From positions 1-13,271 of the forward strand of contig JAFOMB010000141.1 of assembly GCA_017419065.1 (NCBI GenBank): a DNA stretch of 13,271 nt. Direction: 5' to 3'. A program made the translations under genes and the position numbers. The notes under the pieces are model-generated. The model saw nothing but the letters and a program-made list of their open reading frames with translations. It did not search any database and had not been told where the DNA came from. Source of the DNA: Erysipelotrichaceae bacterium. Its GTDB lineage: Bacteria; Bacillota_I; Bacilli_A; Erysipelotrichales; Erysipelotrichaceae. Positions 12,386 through 13,271 of the stretch are shown one piece after another. Numbering within the stretch: position 1 is the first letter of the stretch; every line of letters begins with the position of its first letter.

Positions 12386-12518
12386 ATGCCGATAAAACCT
12401 TTCTGCCTTTAGCACGACGTCTGGCAAGAACCTTGTGTCCGCCGACAGTCTTCATTCTGGCACGGAAACCGTGGACGTTCTGGCGTCTTCTCTTGCTTGG
12501 TTGATACGTTCTCTTCAT
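12384..12518 (-). CDS. rpmH: 50S ribosomal protein bL34
   Basis: A 44-residue, extremely basic ribosomal protein of the large subunit. The sequence begins MKRTYQPSKRRRQNVHGFRA and continues with the canonical RMKTVGGHKVLARRRAKGRK, so the identification is secure and the length is exactly that of most bL34 proteins. The ATG 12518 is preceded by AAAGGTGG as SD. It is the first gene of the rpmH-rnpA-yidC-jag transcript and has the only full consensus-like sigma-A promoter in the window. In many bacteria dnaA lies just upstream in the opposite direction; here a codirectional PTS-like gene does. Confidence 0.98.
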   Translation of the reverse strand: MKRTYQPSKRRRQNVHGFRARMKTVGGHKVLARRRAKGRKVLSA

Positions 12519-12550
12519 GTGATAAGCCACCTTTCTACAATAACGTACTA

Positions 12551-12579
12551 ATTTTAAACGATTCCCTCTTTGATGTCAA
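12551..12579 (-). promoter_or_regulatory. sigma-A promoter of the rpmH operon
   Basis: On the minus strand TTGACA (12579-12574) and TAAAAT (12556-12551) are separated by exactly 17 bases. The predicted start is near 12544, giving a leader of about 25 bases that contains the SD AAAGGTGG. The -35 overlaps the stop codon of the upstream PTS-like gene (TGA, 12578-12576). No terminator separates that gene from the promoter. Confidence 0.85.
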
Positions 12580-13271
12580 TTACGGACTGCCTCTTTGACC
12601 TGTTTCCGGACTTCTCTCGAGAGGATGTAGCTGGAGGAACCCAGTTCTATGGAGAGGCCCTTTCTCGTCTCCAGGACGTGTCTGGCCCCGATCGCGCGGA
12701 TATCCTCAAAGGAGACTTTCTCGAGATCCTTGAGTTCCAGGACGAGACGGAAGAGGCCGCTGCTGCAGGACTCGATGTTTTCCGCACCTCCGGCTGCTTC
12801 GATGATGCGAGCCGAGAGATCTCTCTTCTTCCCGGTAGAGGCGACATCATAGGCCAGGAAGCGGTAGTAGAGGAATACAGCTATGAACATGACCGCAAAG
12901 GCGCCAAGACCGACCAGAACGATCTGGCCGACGGCATTGCGGTACTGGATGTTTCTCAGGTTGATCACAAGATCAAACAGGCTTCCCGGCATCGCGTAGC
13001 TCGTCTCTGCCAGGCTGTAAGGGAAGCCGAGGAAGACAGACAGATAGACCAGCAAGCCGTAGACCACGGCGGAGATCAGCAGATAGAAGACCCATAATAA
13101 CGGGGTCGTAAACAGCATCGTCAGCTCTGCCGGTAAAGGATTCCCGCAGAGGATGCTCAGTAAGCTCATTAAGATCATCGGCACGATGAGACGGCTTCGA
13201 TCCTGGGAGTCTGAGATAAATAAGAAGGAGCCCAGATAAAAGGCCGGGATCATGAAGATGTTGATGACATA
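12576..13271 (-). CDS. PTS EIICB-like protein with degenerate active sites (5' end outside the window)
   Basis: The reading frame is open to the right edge, so this is the C-terminal 231 residues of a longer gene. Numbering from the internal Met at 13253, residues about 1-135 are hydrophobic and align with the end of glucose/GlcNAc-type EIIC: MIPAFYLGSF resembles FFPVMMFGLP, and LCGNPLPAELTMLF takes the place of LTGITEPIEFSFLF. Residues about 146-225 form an EIIB-like domain (AAGGAENI onward, then FEDIRAIGARHV). Two hallmark residues are missing. The EIIC Glu of the ITEP motif is Leu40. The EIIB phospho-Cys, expected 11 residues after the first Gly of GG, is Gly166. A Cys occurs at 163 but not in register. 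I infer a PTS relative that no longer phosphorylates sugar; its present role is unknown. Confidence 0.75.
   Translation of the reverse strand, partial: YVINIFMIPAFYLGSFLFISDSQDRSRLIVPMILMSLLSILCGNPLPAELTMLFTTPLLWVFYLLISAVVYGLLVYLSVFLGFPYSLAETSYAMPGSLFDLVINLRNIQYRNAVGQIVLVGLGAFAVMFIAVFLYYRFLAYDVASTGKKRDLSARIIEAAGGAENIESCSSGLFRLVLELKDLEKVSFEDIRAIGARHVLETRKGLSIELGSSSYILSREVRKQVKEAVRN

Noticed and set aside
1..13271. Mobile elements, tRNA/rRNA genes, CRISPR arrays or a prophage
   Set aside because: I saw no transposase, integrase, terminal repeats, cloverleaf or regularly spaced repeats. The GH25 enzyme has a membrane anchor and no phage neighbours.

Overview
The window looks like chromosomal DNA of a Gram-positive Bacillota bacterium. 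Evidence: the rpmH-rnpA-yidC-jag block with Shine-Dalgarno (SD) sites, a sigma-A promoter (TTGACA-N17-TAAAAT) before rpmH, lipoprotein signal peptides and intrinsic terminators. GC content is moderate. An Erysipelotrichia-like source is my guess from gene content and protein style; I could not test it. I see no phage, insertion sequence, tRNA, rRNA or CRISPR array. The genes are densely packed, and terminators overlap stop codons and even the next promoter.

Layout from left to right. 1-179: gene-poor edge with a plus-strand hairpin terminator, a doubtful 21-codon ORF and the coaD terminator. 180-1303 (minus): a helical hypothetical protein translationally coupled to coaD (coenzyme A synthesis). 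1355-3229 (minus): a DUF885-type lipoprotein, probably a metallopeptidase. 3264-4088 (plus): an unrecognised protein with a very acidic repeat tail. 4100-5467 (minus): a MATE-family efflux protein. 5515-9130 (minus): two overlapping genes for a heterodimeric ABC exporter with one degenerate ATP site. 9161-9649 (minus) and 9672-10487 (plus): a divergent pair, a membrane-anchored thermonuclease-type nuclease and a membrane-anchored GH25 muramidase. 10497-12518 (minus): jag/khpB, yidC, rnpA and rpmH. 12576 to the right edge (minus): the C-terminal part of a PTS EIICB-like protein that has lost its key residues.

The most unusual feature is how genes start. Two divergent pairs share the same perfect 10-bp palindrome, ATTATATAAT, in which each half supplies a TATAAT -10 box. 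In several genes the start codon lies exactly where transcription should begin, six bases after the -10 box. These are the GH25 muramidase (ATG), nuclease (GTG), acidic protein (ATG) and, with a weaker -10, MATE (ATG). Two more genes (the helical hypothetical and the first ABC half) have room for only about 2-5 leader bases. Downstream genes of operons (coaD, second ABC half, yidC, jag) have ordinary SD sites. The sequence therefore predicts leaderless translation of first genes beside SD-led translation of the rest.

Functionally the window mixes a core block for ribosome, RNase P and membrane-protein insertion with cell-envelope functions (two exporters, muramidase, lipoprotein, surface nuclease). 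Secondary points of interest are a YidC lacking its groove arginine, a pseudo-PTS protein upstream of rpmH where dnaA is often found, and hairpins at the rpmH/rnpA and nuclease/ABC junctions that could act as attenuators.
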